Below, one piece after another: positions 5,501 to 6,120 of a stretch of DNA of 6,120 nucleotides (its first letter is position 1; the number at the start of each line of letters is the position of its first letter). The notes beneath the pieces were generated by a model, which did no database searches, had not been told where the DNA came from, and saw nothing but the letters and a program-made list of their open reading frames with translations. The DNA comes from Bacillota bacterium. Its GTDB lineage: Bacteria; Bacillota; Clostridia; Oscillospirales; CAG-272. The stretch is from positions 1 through 6,120 of the forward strand of contig JAJQHI010000029.1 in assembly GCA_021199825.1 (NCBI GenBank), read 5' to 3'. The position numbers were made by a program, and so were the translations under genes.

Positions 5501-6120
5501 ATGAAAATGAAGAAAATCATGTGCGCGCTGCTTGCGCTTCTGATGGTTATCGTTCCCTTGGCGCTGGCTGCATGTCAGGACACCGCGGATGACGGTACAA
5601 CCACAACGGCGGCAGGCGACGGCACAGGCGACACACAAGCAGGCGATGACACCGGTGACTCGGCTGAGGCAGAGACGTTTGACATTGCGGAAAACGATCT
5701 TTACTCAGGCAGGACATTCACAATTCTTTGCCATACAGACCTGACCTACAACTACGGCACGACCGACTTTGACGAACCGTCGGACGATGCCCGCGAGCAG
5801 GCGCTTTACGACCGCGGAATAGCGGTTGAAGAGCTTCTCGGCGTAACAGTCGATATGTATCAGGACGACCTCGGAGCTGACATCTATTCGCTCATGAAGA
5901 CGGATGTTGACTCCGGAACGACGAACTACGACATCGTGTTCAACAACATGCCGTATTCGTGCACAGCAACAGGTGCCGGCTACTGCCTCAACATTGATGA
6001 GATTTCTTACATCGATCTTAGCACGTCATGGTGGAACGCGGACTGCACAGAGCAGCTCGCCCTCATCGGTGACCACTACATGGTATCGGGCGACATCGCT
6101 GTTTCCGATAAGGAGTGCAT
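5501..6120 (+). CDS. ABC-transporter extracellular solute-binding lipoprotein, paralogue B, 3' end beyond the window
   Basis: The frame opens at 5501 and stays open to the right edge (206 full codons), so only the N-terminal part is seen. The signal peptide MKMKKIMCALLALLMV has the lipobox LAAC with Cys25, followed by a Thr/Asp/Gly/Ala-rich linker. From FTILCHTDLTYNYG onward I count 110 identities in 134 residues with the product of 3824-5269, including DEPSDDAREQALY, YSLMKTDVD, GTTNYDIVFN and the Trp pair in SWWN. ATG 5501 is preferred over the in-frame ATG 5507 because GGAGG lies 9 nt upstream, the same spacing as in the paralogue, though the paralogue's protein lines up with the second Met. 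It is probably an outer-face binding protein of the same transporter class; substitutions such as Asn to His, Gly to Pro and Leu to Tyr could alter ligand choice. Ligand unknown. Confidence 0.9.
   Translation, partial: MKMKKIMCALLALLMVIVPLALAACQDTADDGTTTTAAGDGTGDTQAGDDTGDSAEAETFDIAENDLYSGRTFTILCHTDLTYNYGTTDFDEPSDDAREQALYDRGIAVEELLGVTVDMYQDDLGADIYSLMKTDVDSGTTNYDIVFNNMPYSCTATGAGYCLNIDEISYIDLSTSWWNADCTEQLALIGDHYMVSGDIAVSDKEC

Overview
The window reads as a chromosomal segment of a moderately GC-rich member of the Bacillota, most likely a gut-type Clostridia lineage (Oscillospiraceae- or Christensenellales-like). This is inferred from strong GGAGG-type ribosome binding sites, near-consensus sigma-A promoters, lipobox-bearing sugar-type solute-binding proteins, and a membrane protein of a type I recall from Clostridium and relatives. 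No marker fixes the genus. I see no rRNA, tRNA, CRISPR array, transposase, phage gene or known riboswitch.

Layout, left to right. (1) Bases 1-722 are the 3' part of a RluA/RluD-family pseudouridine synthase gene on +, closed by a perfect GC-rich palindrome that starts at the stop codon. (2) A textbook promoter (TTGACA, 17 bp, TATAAT, with extended -10 TG) drives a 578-residue membrane-anchored protein at 873-2609, with three N-terminal membrane segments and a large outside domain carrying a tyrosine-rich stretch. (3) The 272-bp gap 2610-2881 separates this gene from a convergent one. It is almost entirely an imperfect fold-back of about 260 nt centred near 2750, holding a bidirectional intrinsic terminator and two G-run/C-run hairpins of the same type as the one after the pseudouridine synthase gene. 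(4) On the minus strand, 3520-2882 encodes a KDPG/KHG aldolase (eda), with a well-formed promoter and an operator-like inverted repeat abutting its -35 box. (5) Divergent from eda, 3824-5269 encodes an ABC-type extracellular solute-binding lipoprotein with a strong intrinsic terminator. (6) A second, closely related solute-binding lipoprotein starts at 5501 and runs off the right edge.

The two solute-binding genes are a tandem duplication. Over 134 aligned residues I count 110 identical, and their -10 boxes, leader hairpins and ribosome binding sites are also recognisably the same. No permease or ATPase gene lies in the window. The divergent aldolase/binding-protein arrangement is compatible with uptake and catabolism of a sugar acid (hexuronate or gluconate type), but that link is inference from position only.

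I do not see a clearly new biological system. The points most worth a second look are the hairpin family at gene ends and the long fold-back in the convergent intergenic region, the operator-like repeat in front of eda, and the duplicated binding-protein genes with conserved leaders.
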